The notes below the pieces were generated by a model, which worked only from the letters and a program-made list of their open reading frames with translations, was not told the origin of the DNA and did no database searches. The position numbers and the translations under genes are program-made. From Alkalihalobacterium elongatum (GTDB lineage Bacteria; Bacillota; Bacilli; Bacillales; Bacillaceae_F): a stretch of DNA of 64,000 nucleotides. Below are positions 8,903 to 17,038 of this stretch, piece by piece. The stretch's first letter is position 1. Each line of letters starts with the position of its first letter. The DNA lies in contig NZ_WMKZ01000019.1 of NCBI RefSeq assembly GCF_019024285.1, forward strand, positions 20,964-84,963, read 5' to 3'.

Positions 8903-9433
8903 CTACCCTAAAAATACTGCTCCATATACTAATGCACCTGCGATAACGAGAGCGGGATGCACCTTCCATTTTTCTAAAAGTAAAAAACTAATAATGATTA
9001 ATACTCCCGTTTGCCAAATTCCTGTTGCTTCGTATGAAGAAGCAAAGAAACGGTACGCTAATACTCCTAGTAATACAGCAATTGTTGGACGAATAAGCAT
9101 CGTCATTTTTTTTACTTTTGGTGAGTGACGGAATTTGTATAATAGGCTTAGTAGTGCAATCATTAAGACAAGAGATGGTGCTACAGTCGCAAATACACCG
9201 ACGATCGCACCGAATACTCCTCCTTGTTCGTAGCCAACAAATCCAGCCATTTTCGTAGCAATTGGACCAGGTAATGCATTACCTAATGCTAACACCTCTC
9301 CAAATTCATCAACCGTCATCCAACCATACCTATGGACAACTTCATGCTCAATTAATGGGATTGAGGCTGGCCCCCCACCATAACCAATGATACCTGGAAT
9401 GAAAAACGCAATGAAGATTTCAATATAAATCAT
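8903..9433 (-). CDS. ywrA: Chromate transporter family protein, second half-size subunit
   Basis: 176 residues, one CHR domain (short-chain type). The signature FGYGGGP-type segment appears as IGYGGGPASIPL, followed by EFGEVLALGNALPGPIATKMAGFVGY. About five to six membrane helices. Short CHR proteins act in pairs: its partner is encoded immediately upstream and the genes overlap by four bases (ATGA). The family exports chromate or related oxyanions by ion exchange; the physiological substrate here is unproven. Same order as ywrA/ywrB next to ywrD in B. subtilis; which half matches which name is a guess. Confidence 0.88.
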   Translation of the reverse strand: MIYIEIFIAFFIPGIIGYGGGPASIPLIEHEVVHRYGWMTVDEFGEVLALGNALPGPIATKMAGFVGYEQGGVFGAIVGVFATVAPSLVLMIALLSLLYKFRHSPKVKKMTMLIRPTIAVLLGVLAYRFFASSYEATGIWQTGVLIIISFLLLEKWKVHPALVIAGALVYGAVFLG

Positions 9434-9996
9434 GATGGATCAGCCTCCTTTTCACTAGTTTTTCTTTTTCTTCCAACTAGTGCATATGTAAGGAGAACGG
9501 CAATAACAATCCCTGGATGTACTCCTAAAAACTCAATAATGACTAATGAAATAATTACGAGAGCTGAAGTTTTCACCCAGCCAAGTCCTTCTTTACCCTT
9601 ATCGAAAAATTGCCACGTTAATACGGCCATCATGACACCTACCACAGGAAGAACCCCATGTGTCATTCCTTGAACCCAAGCCTGATCTTTATAGGCAGCT
9701 AATGACGTTAGGAATACAATCATTAGGATGATGGTTGGAACGATCGACGCCATAAGTGCATTTATCATTCCAACATAACCACCCACACGATATCCAATAT
9801 AACCTGCCATCTTCGTTGCAATTGGACCAGGTAGAGTATTACCAATGGCTAAAATATCTCCAAACTCATCGTTATCCATCCATTTGTATCGTTCAACAAC
9901 CTCTTTTTGAACGAGAGGGATGGACGCTGGTCCACCCCCATAACCAAAAATCCCTACTCTAAAAAAGGCAATAAAAATTTCCCACTGTAACTTCAT
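9430..9996 (-). CDS. ywrB: Chromate transporter family protein, first half-size subunit
   Basis: 188 residues, paralogous to the next gene: FGYGGGPASIPLVQKEVVERYKWM and EFGDILAIGNTLPGPIATKMAGYIGY recur almost unchanged. Multiple membrane helices, short charged C-terminus. Its stop codon overlaps the start of the second subunit, which suggests translational coupling and a heterodimer with opposite topologies. It lies 17 bp after ggt. Confidence 0.88.
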   Translation of the reverse strand: MKLQWEIFIAFFRVGIFGYGGGPASIPLVQKEVVERYKWMDNDEFGDILAIGNTLPGPIATKMAGYIGYRVGGYVGMINALMASIVPTIILMIVFLTSLAAYKDQAWVQGMTHGVLPVVGVMMAVLTWQFFDKGKEGLGWVKTSALVIISLVIIEFLGVHPGIVIAVLLTYALVGRKRKTSEKEADPS

Positions 9997-10013
9997 GCTG
10001 CTCTTCCTCTCTA

Positions 10014-11627
10014 TTACCAGACAGCAATTGCTCCATCTGTCCGCATCTCAGTTCCTCCTGCTAAGACACCCGTTTTCGGATCTCTCCAAATAATTTGCCC
10101 TCTACCGAAGCTGCCAGAATGAGGTGCAATTTGAATTTGGTGTCCTTTTTCTGCTAACGCTTGGACGAGATGACTTGGCATTGATTGTTCAACAAGAACT
10201 GTCTTATCTTTCATCCACTGCCAACGCGGAGCATCTAAAGCTGATTGTGGATTTAGATGAAAATCAATAGTATTCATAATAACTTGCATATGTCCTTGTG
10301 GCTGCATAAAACCACCCATTACTCCAAACGGACCTACAGGCTCATTATCTTTTGTTAAAAAGCCTGGAATAATTGTATGGAAAGTTTTCTTATTTGGAGC
10401 AAGAGCATTGTCATGCTCCGGGTCCATCGAGAAGTTATGACCACGGTTTTGTAGAGCGATTCCTGTACCAGGTACAACAAGTCCTGATCCAAAGCCCATA
10501 TAGTTACTTTGAATAAATGAAACCATATTTCCTTCTTCATCAGCCGTTGCTAAATAAACCGTTCCGCCTCTTGGTGGTTCGCCAGCTTCTGGCATTAATG
10601 CCTCATCACCGATAAGGTCTCTTCTTGCTTTTGTATACTCTTCAGATAAGAGCTTGTCCACTGTCGTTTTCATCGCGTTTGGTTCGGTAATATACTTCAT
10701 GCCATCTACAAACGCTAATTTCATGGCCTCAATTTGCTTATGTAATGTATCAACACTATCACGTTGTGAAAATTCATAACCTTTGGCAATATTTAATGCC
10801 ATAAGGGCAATGAGCCCTTGCCCGCTCGGTGGAATTTCCCACACATCATAACCGCGGTAGTTAACACTAATAGGGTCTACCCATTCAGGAGTGAAGTTTT
10901 GTAAATCTTCTTTACGTAAAAACCCACCATATTGTTTAGAGAACTCATCGATCTTATCAGCAATAGTACCTTCATAAAAATCCTTTGCGCCTGTTTCAGC
11001 AATTGCGCGTAACGTTTCAGCATGGCCTTTTGATGACCAAAGCTCTCCTACTTCAGGCGGCCTGCCATTTGGTGCAAATGTATCGAACCAATACTTAAAC
11101 TCATCACCATCCAGCTGTTTCTTATAGCTATTGTAAGCACCTTTCCAAAAGTATGCTAATATCGGTGATAATGGGTATCCATTTTCAGCGTACTCTATCG
11201 CTGGTTGGAGAACTTCTTTTAAAGGTAATTTCCCGAACTTTTCCGATAATTCAGCCCATGCTGCTGGGACACCAGGTACTGTAACAGGGATCCAGCCAAA
11301 CTTCGGAATTTCTTCATGCCCTTTTTCTTTAACTGCATCGATAGAAATTGCGCTTGGTGAAGGACCACTTGCATTTAAGCCATGTAATTCTCCCTTTGTC
11401 CAAACGAGTGCAAAAGCATCTCCACCAATCCCGTTAGAGGTAGGTTCAACTACTGTAAGACAAGCTGCTGTTGCAATCGCAGCATCAATCGCATTTCCAC
11501 CTTTTTTAAGAATATCCAAACCTACTTGAGCAGCAAGTGGTTGAGAAGTTGCCACCATTCCTTTTTTTCCATATGTGACCATTCGCTGTGATGAATAAGG
11601 ATACTCATTTCCTTTTTCTAATAACAT
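10014..11627 (-). CDS. ggt: Gamma-glutamyltransferase-like Ntn hydrolase (YwrD type)
   Basis: 537 residues. The proenzyme layout is clear: large-subunit motif GKKGMVATSQPLAAQVGLDIL and GGNAIDAAIA near the N-terminus, then the autocleavage site where Thr begins the small subunit (GGTVYLATADEEGN, about 353-366), and the GGxM-type GVMGGFMQPQGH loop. No signal peptide, unlike secreted Ggt, so it is probably intracellular like YwrD. Expected to cleave gamma-glutamyl bonds such as in glutathione-like thiols. Its clustering with CHR transporters matches ywrD-ywrA-ywrB. RBS AAGGGGG before ATG. Confidence 0.9.
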   Translation of the reverse strand: MLLEKGNEYPYSSQRMVTYGKKGMVATSQPLAAQVGLDILKKGGNAIDAAIATAACLTVVEPTSNGIGGDAFALVWTKGELHGLNASGPSPSAISIDAVKEKGHEEIPKFGWIPVTVPGVPAAWAELSEKFGKLPLKEVLQPAIEYAENGYPLSPILAYFWKGAYNSYKKQLDGDEFKYWFDTFAPNGRPPEVGELWSSKGHAETLRAIAETGAKDFYEGTIADKIDEFSKQYGGFLRKEDLQNFTPEWVDPISVNYRGYDVWEIPPSGQGLIALMALNIAKGYEFSQRDSVDTLHKQIEAMKLAFVDGMKYITEPNAMKTTVDKLLSEEYTKARRDLIGDEALMPEAGEPPRGGTVYLATADEEGNMVSFIQSNYMGFGSGLVVPGTGIALQNRGHNFSMDPEHDNALAPNKKTFHTIIPGFLTKDNEPVGPFGVMGGFMQPQGHMQVIMNTIDFHLNPQSALDAPRWQWMKDKTVLVEQSMPSHLVQALAEKGHQIQIAPHSGSFGRGQIIWRDPKTGVLAGGTEMRTDGAIAVW

Positions 11628-11656
11628 GTAAATGCCCCCTTTTTATGTCTTATTTT

Positions 11657-12310
11657 CTATTCTACTTTGTTTCCCCATTTTTCTGCAAAAATAAGTCCTT
11701 CTAATTGACGTCTTATCTCCCAGCCTTCTGCTTCTAAAATTGGTTTTTCAGGATAAGTATTAGTATATCCAATCGAGAGCAACGCCACAGGATCAATATG
11801 AGGTGGAATGTTTAATATATCTCTAATATCATTTTTCTTATAAAAGCTTACCCAGCCCAAAGCTAACCCTTCTACTGTAGCCGCAAGCCACATATTTTGA
11901 ATAGCACACGCTGTAGACATAATATCTGTTTCAGGAATTGAGTTTCTTCCCAAAACATGAGATCCACCTCGGGTTGGATCACATGTCACACAAATTGTAA
12001 TTGGTGCTTCTTTTAATCCTTGTACTTTTAGTCCAAGAAACTTTTGATGTCTTTCATCCGTATCTTCATAATGTATGGCAAGAGCCCTCTTCTCTTTATT
12101 AGCTGCCCAAGCAAGCTTCTCTTTTACTTCATTTGATTGAATAATAATAAAGTTCCATGGTTGCATAAAGCCTACTGATGGTCCATCATGGCCTGCCTGA
12201 ATGATGTTCATAATTGCTTGCTCTGGAATTTCTTTATTTGTAAATGTTCTTACATCACGACGGCGTTTAATGACATCATATACCGTTTTTTTCTGCTCTT
12301 CATTATACAT
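11657..12310 (-). CDS. bluB: 5,6-dimethylbenzimidazole synthase (BluB), nitroreductase fold
   Basis: 217 residues. Matches BluB rather than a general nitroreductase: RRRDVRTF near the start, SVGFMQPWNFI, GLKEAPITICVTCD, SVLGRNS-like HVLGRNSIPETD, AIQNMWLAATVEGLALGWVSFY, and the C-terminal GWEIRRQL...FAEKWG. BluB destroys reduced FMN with oxygen to make the lower ligand of vitamin B12. RBS AAGGGGG. 12 bp after the SDR gene and 29 bp before ggt, in one leftward run. No other cobalamin genes are in the window. Confidence 0.85.
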   Translation of the reverse strand: MYNEEQKKTVYDVIKRRRDVRTFTNKEIPEQAIMNIIQAGHDGPSVGFMQPWNFIIIQSNEVKEKLAWAANKEKRALAIHYEDTDERHQKFLGLKVQGLKEAPITICVTCDPTRGGSHVLGRNSIPETDIMSTACAIQNMWLAATVEGLALGWVSFYKKNDIRDILNIPPHIDPVALLSIGYTNTYPEKPILEAEGWEIRRQLEGLIFAEKWGNKVE

Positions 12311-12322
12311 AGCCGTTCCCCC

Positions 12323-13081
12323 TTAGAAATTTGATTTTGATTGACCACCATCAACATTTAAGGTCGCCCCTACAACCCATGAAGCTTTTTCACTCGCTAA
12401 AAAAAGAACTGTATTTGCTACTTCCTCCACTGTCCCAAAACGGCCAGCGGGAATTTCATTCTCAACGAATTGATTGATTTTTTCAGGATTTTCCTCTAAG
12501 CGTCTTTGCCAATTACCTGTTGGGTGTAGAATTGAGCCAGGTGCAATACCGTTTACCCGAATCCCATCTTTAATCACTTCATCTGCAAGCGATTTAGTAA
12601 AACTAATCATCGCAGCCTTTGCACTATTATATGTCGGTTTTCCACCTGATTCCCTACCGAAAATCGATGAAATATTCACGATTGCTCCTGACTGGTTTTT
12701 CTTCATAACTGGTATTGCCAGTTTACTAAATTGAACAGCGGAGAAGTAATTAAGCTGCATCGCCTCTTCAAACAAAGATAGGTCTGTTTCTAAAGTTGTT
12801 GAACCGTTACTTCCACCTACATTATTAACAAGAATATCAATCGTTCCAAAGTGAGAGAGCAGCTGTTCAAATGCCCGCTCCCGTTCTATAGCATTCGTTA
12901 AATCTGCTGCAATACAAACAATGTTTCCAAGCTCTTGCTGCACCGCTTCTAAAACGGCAGTATCTCTTGCCATTATTGCTACTCTTGCCCCTTCTGCAAT
13001 AAAGCCTTTTGCGATAGCTTTACCAATTCCTTTAGATCCGCCAGTTACTAATACTACTTTATTCTGTAAATTTAAATCCAT
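12323..13081 (-). CDS. Short-chain dehydrogenase/reductase (FabG-like)
   Basis: 252 residues. Classical SDR: TGGSKGIG cofactor loop (14-21), NNVGG (about 87-91), catalytic Ser in NISS and Tyr-Lys in YNSAK, and a C-terminal NVDGG. Arg/Lys near the loop suggests NADP preference. Substrate unknown; B. subtilis has the enoyl reductase fabL next to mutY, but the active site here is the ketoreductase S-Y-K type. Starts 4 bp after mutY, so translation is probably coupled. Confidence 0.85.
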   Translation of the reverse strand: MDLNLQNKVVLVTGGSKGIGKAIAKGFIAEGARVAIMARDTAVLEAVQQELGNIVCIAADLTNAIERERAFEQLLSHFGTIDILVNNVGGSNGSTTLETDLSLFEEAMQLNYFSAVQFSKLAIPVMKKNQSGAIVNISSIFGRESGGKPTYNSAKAAMISFTKSLADEVIKDGIRVNGIAPGSILHPTGNWQRRLEENPEKINQFVENEIPAGRFGTVEEVANTVLFLASEKASWVVGATLNVDGGQSKSNF

Positions 13082-13085
13082 ACGT

Positions 13086-14174
13086 TCACCTTCTTATTTG
13101 CTGTTCAATTATTTTTTGATGCGAAACTGGAAAAGGATAGCTTTCGATTGAATTTGCATCCACCCATCTCGTTCCCTCATTATTCAATTGATTTTCTTCA
13201 ATAACGGTTCCTTCATATACGGTAATATTCCAGACCAAATGTGAAAAAACATGCTCTACCTTCTGGACTTCTTCACCGATTTTAACCGACATCCCTAGCT
13301 CTGTACTTATGAAGTCTTTCAGGCAATCTGGCTCACTTTTTTTACTTTTTGTTGTTTCAATGTTAGGAAACTGCCATAGTTTCGCTAGCAACCCAGTGTC
13401 TGGACGCCGTTGGATAAGTACTTCACCCTTCTGATTCCTCAATACAATAGCAGCCATATCTTTTACCTTTACTTTTGTTTTCTTCTCTTTAATTGGCAAG
13501 CTCTTTTCTTTTCCAACATAGTAAGCTCGGCAATGTTCGCGAACAGGACACAACAAACAGCCAGGTGACCGCGGTGTACACACCAAGGCACCTAACTCCA
13601 TTAAACCTTGATTGAATTCTGACGGCTTGTGCTGCGAGATCAATTTAGTTAATGCACTTTCAAAGATTGGCCTTGTCTTGGCCTTGCCAATATCTTCTTC
13701 AATTAAGAGAATTCTTGAAATGACTCGCATGACATTTCCGTCTACAGCTGGTTCAGGCTTATTATAAGCAATACTTAAAACGGCTCCAGCTGTATAGGGT
13801 CCTACTCCTTTTAATTGGCTAATTTCTTTTTTCGTATCTGGTACCTTTCCTCCGTACTCCTCTACAACTTCACGGACTGCTGTTTGTAAATTTCTTACGC
13901 GAGAATAATAACCTAAACCCTCCCACGCCTTTAAAACTTGCTGTTCTTCAGCGAAAGCCAAATCTTGTAGTGTTGGAAATTTATGTACAAAATTATTATA
14001 ATAAGGGATAACCGTATCGACTCGAGTTTGCTGCAGCATGACTTCTGAAACCCAAATTCGATACGGATCCTTTGTCTTTCGCCAAGGTAAATCTCTTTGA
14101 TGTTCTTCAAACCAATGAACTAGTTGTTCCTGAAAACCTTTTATGTCAAATTCTCGTAGTATTTCTGTCGTCAA
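13086..14174 (-). CDS. mutY: A/G-specific adenine glycosylase MutY
   Basis: 362 residues. Repairs A paired with 8-oxoguanine. Seen: catalytic Glu in [10 protein letters not shown], helix-hairpin-helix [16 protein letters not shown], catalytic Asp in AVDGNV, the 4Fe-4S cluster cysteines in [17 protein letters not shown] (spacing C-6-C-2-C-5-C), and a C-terminal NUDIX-like 8-oxoG recognition domain ([20 protein letters not shown]). TTG start with GGAGGG upstream. In the yfhQ position next to yfhP, as in B. subtilis. Confidence 0.95.
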   Translation of the reverse strand: MTTEILREFDIKGFQEQLVHWFEEHQRDLPWRKTKDPYRIWVSEVMLQQTRVDTVIPYYNNFVHKFPTLQDLAFAEEQQVLKAWEGLGYYSRVRNLQTAVREVVEEYGGKVPDTKKEISQLKGVGPYTAGAVLSIAYNKPEPAVDGNVMRVISRILLIEEDIGKAKTRPIFESALTKLISQHKPSEFNQGLMELGALVCTPRSPGCLLCPVREHCRAYYVGKEKSLPIKEKKTKVKVKDMAAIVLRNQKGEVLIQRRPDTGLLAKLWQFPNIETTKSKKSEPDCLKDFISTELGMSVKIGEEVQKVEHVFSHLVWNITVYEGTVIEENQLNNEGTRWVDANSIESYPFPVSHQKIIEQQIRR

Positions 14175-14192
14175 CCTTGTACCCTCCAGTTG

Positions 14193-14507
14193 TTACACTT
14201 CTTTCTTAGCACGAAATGCCCAACAATGAATTTTTTCCTTTCCACCTTCAACCATAGAATGAATTCTACTAAAAAGGTGATGTTCATCATCTCGTCTAAG
14301 TTTTTTCAAAGCTACATAATGTGCTTCTGTTGGAACCTTAAACATTTCTACATACAAATGTGGTTGATCTGTTGCAACAAACCACTGTATCTCTTTCGCT
14401 TCAAAGTTCGGAAGTTCGGCAATGATATGTTCCATAGCTTGTTCATATTCATTAACATTATCTGGTTTTATTCTATACTCCATGAAAATTTGTAAAGATT
14501 GTGTCAT
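14193..14507 (-). CDS. Hypothetical protein, dimeric alpha-beta barrel-like
   Basis: 104 residues, first gene of the leftward run ending with the chromate transporters. Sequence begins LQIFMEYRIKPDNVNEYEQAMEHI, the beta-then-helix pattern of ABM/NIPSNAP-type barrel proteins, and has LYVEMFKVPTEAHYVAL. No catalytic residue evident. RBS AAGGGGG. 18 bp before mutY. The fold suggestion is inference. Confidence 0.65.
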   Translation of the reverse strand: MTQSLQIFMEYRIKPDNVNEYEQAMEHIIAELPNFEAKEIQWFVATDQPHLYVEMFKVPTEAHYVALKKLRRDDEHHLFSRIHSMVEGGKEKIHCWAFRAKKEV

Positions 14508-14749
14508 AATCTCAATTCCCCCTTTTTAATAAGGTCAATTTCGGGTATAAATAAAGTAATGACTGTAAATAAGAAAAATATAGAAACTAATATTCCACAC
14601 TATAAATAAAATCCCCAAAAAGCCAATCTTTTCTGAAGGGTCACTACGTACCGCTTTTGGGTAAGATTTGTTTTTGAACAGGAGCGATCTGTATATAGTG
14701 AAACAGCTTATTTTTATCATCAAGCTTCACCGAAAGGAGGTAGTTCAGC

Positions 14750-15733
14750 TTGGATACTGGAACTCACGTTGTAATGGGAATTGCTCTCGGTGGGCTTGCC
14801 ACACTAGATCCTGTCGTTGGAAATGACCCAGTAATGAGACAGACCGTGATGGTAGCAGCCATTATCGGCTCACAAGCACCTGACTTTGATACCGTTCTAA
14901 AGTTAAGAAATAATGCTGTTTACATACGTAATCACCGAGGAATAACACACTCCTTACCAGCTATCTTAATCTGGCCTTTTATAATCGCTGGAGGTATTTC
15001 TATGTTAGTTCCAGAAGTGAATTATTTACATTTATGGCTTTGGACATTTATTGCTGTTTTCCTTCATGTTTTTGTCGACATTTTTAACGCTTATGGGACA
15101 CAAGCTTTGCGACCGATAACTCAAAGATGGGTTGCCCTTGGATCGATAAACATTTTTGACCCTTTTATATTTCTAGCACATGTTGTTGGAATTATTTTAT
15201 GGCGTTACGGCTTTGATCCAGGCTATACCTTTTTGGCTATTTATTTTGTTCTTATACTTTATTATATTTGGAGGTTTCAAGCTCGATCAAAAGTGATTGC
15301 TCATGCTAAGTCTCTCCATCCAACAGCAACTCATGTGTTTATTTCACCAACATTTCGTTGGAATCAATGGCATTTAGTTATAAGAACGAAAGAAATGCTA
15401 TATGTTGCAGAATCAAGAAATCATAGAATAAATTTCTTTGAACAATATCCTTTTGAACCTATTCCAGATGATCCCATTATTAATGCAGCTAGAAAAGATG
15501 CAAACCTTTCTGCATTTCTATCCTTTTCTCCTACATACCGGTGGGAGGTTGAAAGTGATAACTGCCAATATGAGGTAAGATTTATCGACCTAAGATACAG
15601 AACAAAAGGGCATTATCCTTTTGTTGCCATTGTGCAATTAGATGAAGATCTTAATATTTTGAGCTCATATACAGGTTGGGTATATAGTGAAGAAACATTA
15701 AAACGGAAACTTGAATTATCAACACAATCTTAA
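14750..15733 (+). CDS. yfhP: Membrane-bound DUF457-family metal-dependent hydrolase YfhP
   Basis: 327 residues, TTG start nine bases after AGGAGG. The N-terminal half holds metal-ligand motifs of the LexA-binding/DUF457 family: TGTHVVMG, SQAPDFDT, NHRGITHS, and HVFVDIFNAYGTQ, interleaved with membrane helices near 75-90, 103-120 and 155-185. The C-terminal 130 residues are soluble. Divergent from mutY and its small leader gene. In B. subtilis YfhP is reported as a negative regulator of yfhQ(mutY), fabL and sspE, which fits its position here. Confidence 0.85.
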   Translation: MDTGTHVVMGIALGGLATLDPVVGNDPVMRQTVMVAAIIGSQAPDFDTVLKLRNNAVYIRNHRGITHSLPAILIWPFIIAGGISMLVPEVNYLHLWLWTFIAVFLHVFVDIFNAYGTQALRPITQRWVALGSINIFDPFIFLAHVVGIILWRYGFDPGYTFLAIYFVLILYYIWRFQARSKVIAHAKSLHPTATHVFISPTFRWNQWHLVIRTKEMLYVAESRNHRINFFEQYPFEPIPDDPIINAARKDANLSAFLSFSPTYRWEVESDNCQYEVRFIDLRYRTKGHYPFVAIVQLDEDLNILSSYTGWVYSEETLKRKLELSTQS

Positions 15734-15787
15734 GGTTGACTCTTATGTGGCATTTCATTATGCCACTGGAGCCAACCGTTTCCTTTT
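15734..15787 (+). terminator. Intrinsic terminator of yfhP
   Basis: GGTTGACTC pairs with GGAGCCAACC around an inner hairpin GTGGCAT / ATGCCAC, followed by GTTTCCTTTTT; overlaps the end of the stop codon region. Confidence 0.75.
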
Positions 15788-15807
15788 TATAAGAGGTAAA
15801 CACATAT

Positions 15808-16074
15808 TTAGTTTTTTAAGCCATCATCTTCAAGTAAATGTTTAAATTTCTCATTTTTTGAAGCGTATGAATGCAAATATGGTCCATAATTCGTTATCCA
15901 TTGCATTACAATTTGCTCGGTTTTTTCGGGTCCCTCATAGGTTCTTCCTGATTTAGCACGTGTTGCTTCAAAATCCTCCCATAAGCTTTCCACCCATTTT
16001 CGAGCTTGGCCATAAGATAATTTATCATTTCGTCTCATTAATTGGTCCGCTAAGCGCTCAAATCGTTCATTCAT
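15808..16074 (-). CDS. yfhJ: YfhJ, WVELL-domain protein
   Basis: 88 residues, the usual length. Contains the family core ARKWVESLWEDFEATRAKSGRTYEG (a variant of the WVELL motif) and a C-terminal helix. Role unknown; co-located with sspK and yfhH as in B. subtilis. RBS AGGAGG before ATG. Divergent from sspK. Confidence 0.85.
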   Translation of the reverse strand: MNERFERLADQLMRRNDKLSYGQARKWVESLWEDFEATRAKSGRTYEGPEKTEQIVMQWITNYGPYLHSYASKNEKFKHLLEDDGLKN

Positions 16075-16106
16075 TTAACTTTACCTCCTATAACAATTAT
16101 TGCATA

Positions 16107-16136
16107 TCATATGATGGCTTGTACCATCTCATACTA
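16107..16136 (+). promoter_or_regulatory. Sigma-G-type promoter of sspK
   Basis: TCATA, 18 bp, CATACTA. The -10 is a perfect forespore sigma-G match (CATNHTA) and the -35 is one base from GHATR. It ends 71 bp upstream of the sspK start. Confidence 0.65.
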
Positions 16137-16207
16137 TAAGAGAAGCAAGCAATGATGCTTCAATGTTTGGTCCAACTTTAAGTTGTAGTTCAAAGGAGGG
16201 TTCACCG

Positions 16208-16354
16208 ATGCGTAACAAAGAGAAAGGATTTCCAAACCGTATGTCATTTTCGGGAGAACCAAGAGCAAAAGAAGAATATTCTTCTAAACGAGCTGACGGT
16301 AGCATTCGAGATCATCCCCAACAGCGGATGAAGCAATCGAATCAATCTCGCTAA
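16208..16354 (+). CDS. sspK: Small acid-soluble spore protein K
   Basis: 48 residues starting [18 protein letters not shown], with GGAGGG before the ATG; the longer upstream frame has no RBS. The middle [18 protein letters not shown] matches SspK closely, ending in [14 protein letters not shown]. Minor forespore protein, synthesised late; a sigma-G-type promoter lies just upstream. Between yfhJ and yfhH as in B. subtilis. Confidence 0.92.
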   Translation: MRNKEKGFPNRMSFSGEPRAKEEYSSKRADGSIRDHPQQRMKQSNQSR

Positions 16355-16398
16355 ATGATTTTGATTTCATTTCTCTAAGCTATTAGGAGGTGTTTACC

Positions 16399-16545
16399 TT
16401 GCATAAGGTAAGAGGTAAAAACTACGCTGATCCATTCCAATCTCCACGAGCTAATCCAAAGCATGCATTCCATCAAGTGAACGGTGAAACAGAAAGAGGT
16501 CTCCACAACTACGTTCTTAAAGTTCAAACAAGAAAACGTTCGTAA
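16399..16545 (+). CDS. Small YpzG-like protein
   Basis: 48 residues from a TTG start nine bases after TTAGGAGG. Sequence features: KNYADPFQSPRANPKHAFHQVNGET, very basic C-terminus QTRKRS. This looks like the small YpzG/YfhD-type sporulation-associated proteins (SPRANPKHA, QVNGET). The family name is tentative. It follows sspK by 44 bp and ends before a strong terminator, so it may share the forespore transcript. Confidence 0.72.
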   Translation: MHKVRGKNYADPFQSPRANPKHAFHQVNGETERGLHNYVLKVQTRKRS

Positions 16546-16589
16546 CTCTCATGAACGTTTAAGTCTTCACAACCTTTTCCTTCCTTATT

Positions 16590-16626
16590 TTAAAGGAGAA
16601 GCAACTCCTCTGCTTCTCCTTTTTTC
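16590..16626. terminator. Bidirectional intrinsic terminator
   Basis: AAAGGAGAAGCA / TGCTTCTCCTTT stem with 7-base loop and a T-run; A-run on the other side. Serves sspK-YpzG-like (plus) and yfhH (minus). Confidence 0.88.
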
Positions 16627-16640
16627 TTGACTAAATTGAC

Positions 16641-16949
16641 TTATTTATTTTTCAATAAAGAAATTGGTACCCCTTCTAGTTCACTGCTTCCATTTCGGAA
16701 ACCCCAAGCAAACCTTCCGTTCATATACGAAATTACAAAGGTTGATTGATCATCGACCATTTCATATGTTGTCCCTGGTTGATAATCTTCAGGATCAAGT
16801 AAATAAGCTTTGGCAAGAAGCATTTTACGCTCATAGACAGCAAACTCACTAACCATTCCCATTTGTTCTGCTTTTTTTGCTTTTTCATTTAACCGTCCTA
16901 TTTCATTATTGAGTTCATAGGCCGTCATTTCACTATAACGCTTTTCCAT
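16641..16949 (-). CDS. yfhH: YfhH, DUF1811 protein
   Basis: 102 residues from the ATG at 16949, which has GGAGG seven bases upstream; an upstream in-frame ATG lacks an RBS. The N-terminal helical part (KRYSEMTAYELNNEIGRLNEKAKKAEQMG) and the C-terminal SH3-like beta part (YMNGRFAWGFRNGS) match YfhH. Function unknown; synteny with recX/sspK/yfhJ supports the call. Confidence 0.85.
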   Translation of the reverse strand: MEKRYSEMTAYELNNEIGRLNEKAKKAEQMGMVSEFAVYERKMLLAKAYLLDPEDYQPGTTYEMVDDQSTFVISYMNGRFAWGFRNGSSELEGVPISLLKNK

Positions 16950-17038
16950 TTCCACGCCTCCATCGGCTTTAACCATATTATTTACTTATTATAATTGATT
17001 TTCGCTAATGGAACCAATAACAATGCTTTCCTCTCACG

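Noticed and set aside
11657..12310. Generic nitroreductase (YfhC)
   Set aside because: The specific motifs (GLKEAPI, VLGR, AIQNMWLAA, C-terminal GWEIRRQL) match BluB better.
14535..14723. Minus-strand ORF of 62 residues
   Set aside because: No RBS; occupies the divergent promoter region between yfhP and the mutY operon.
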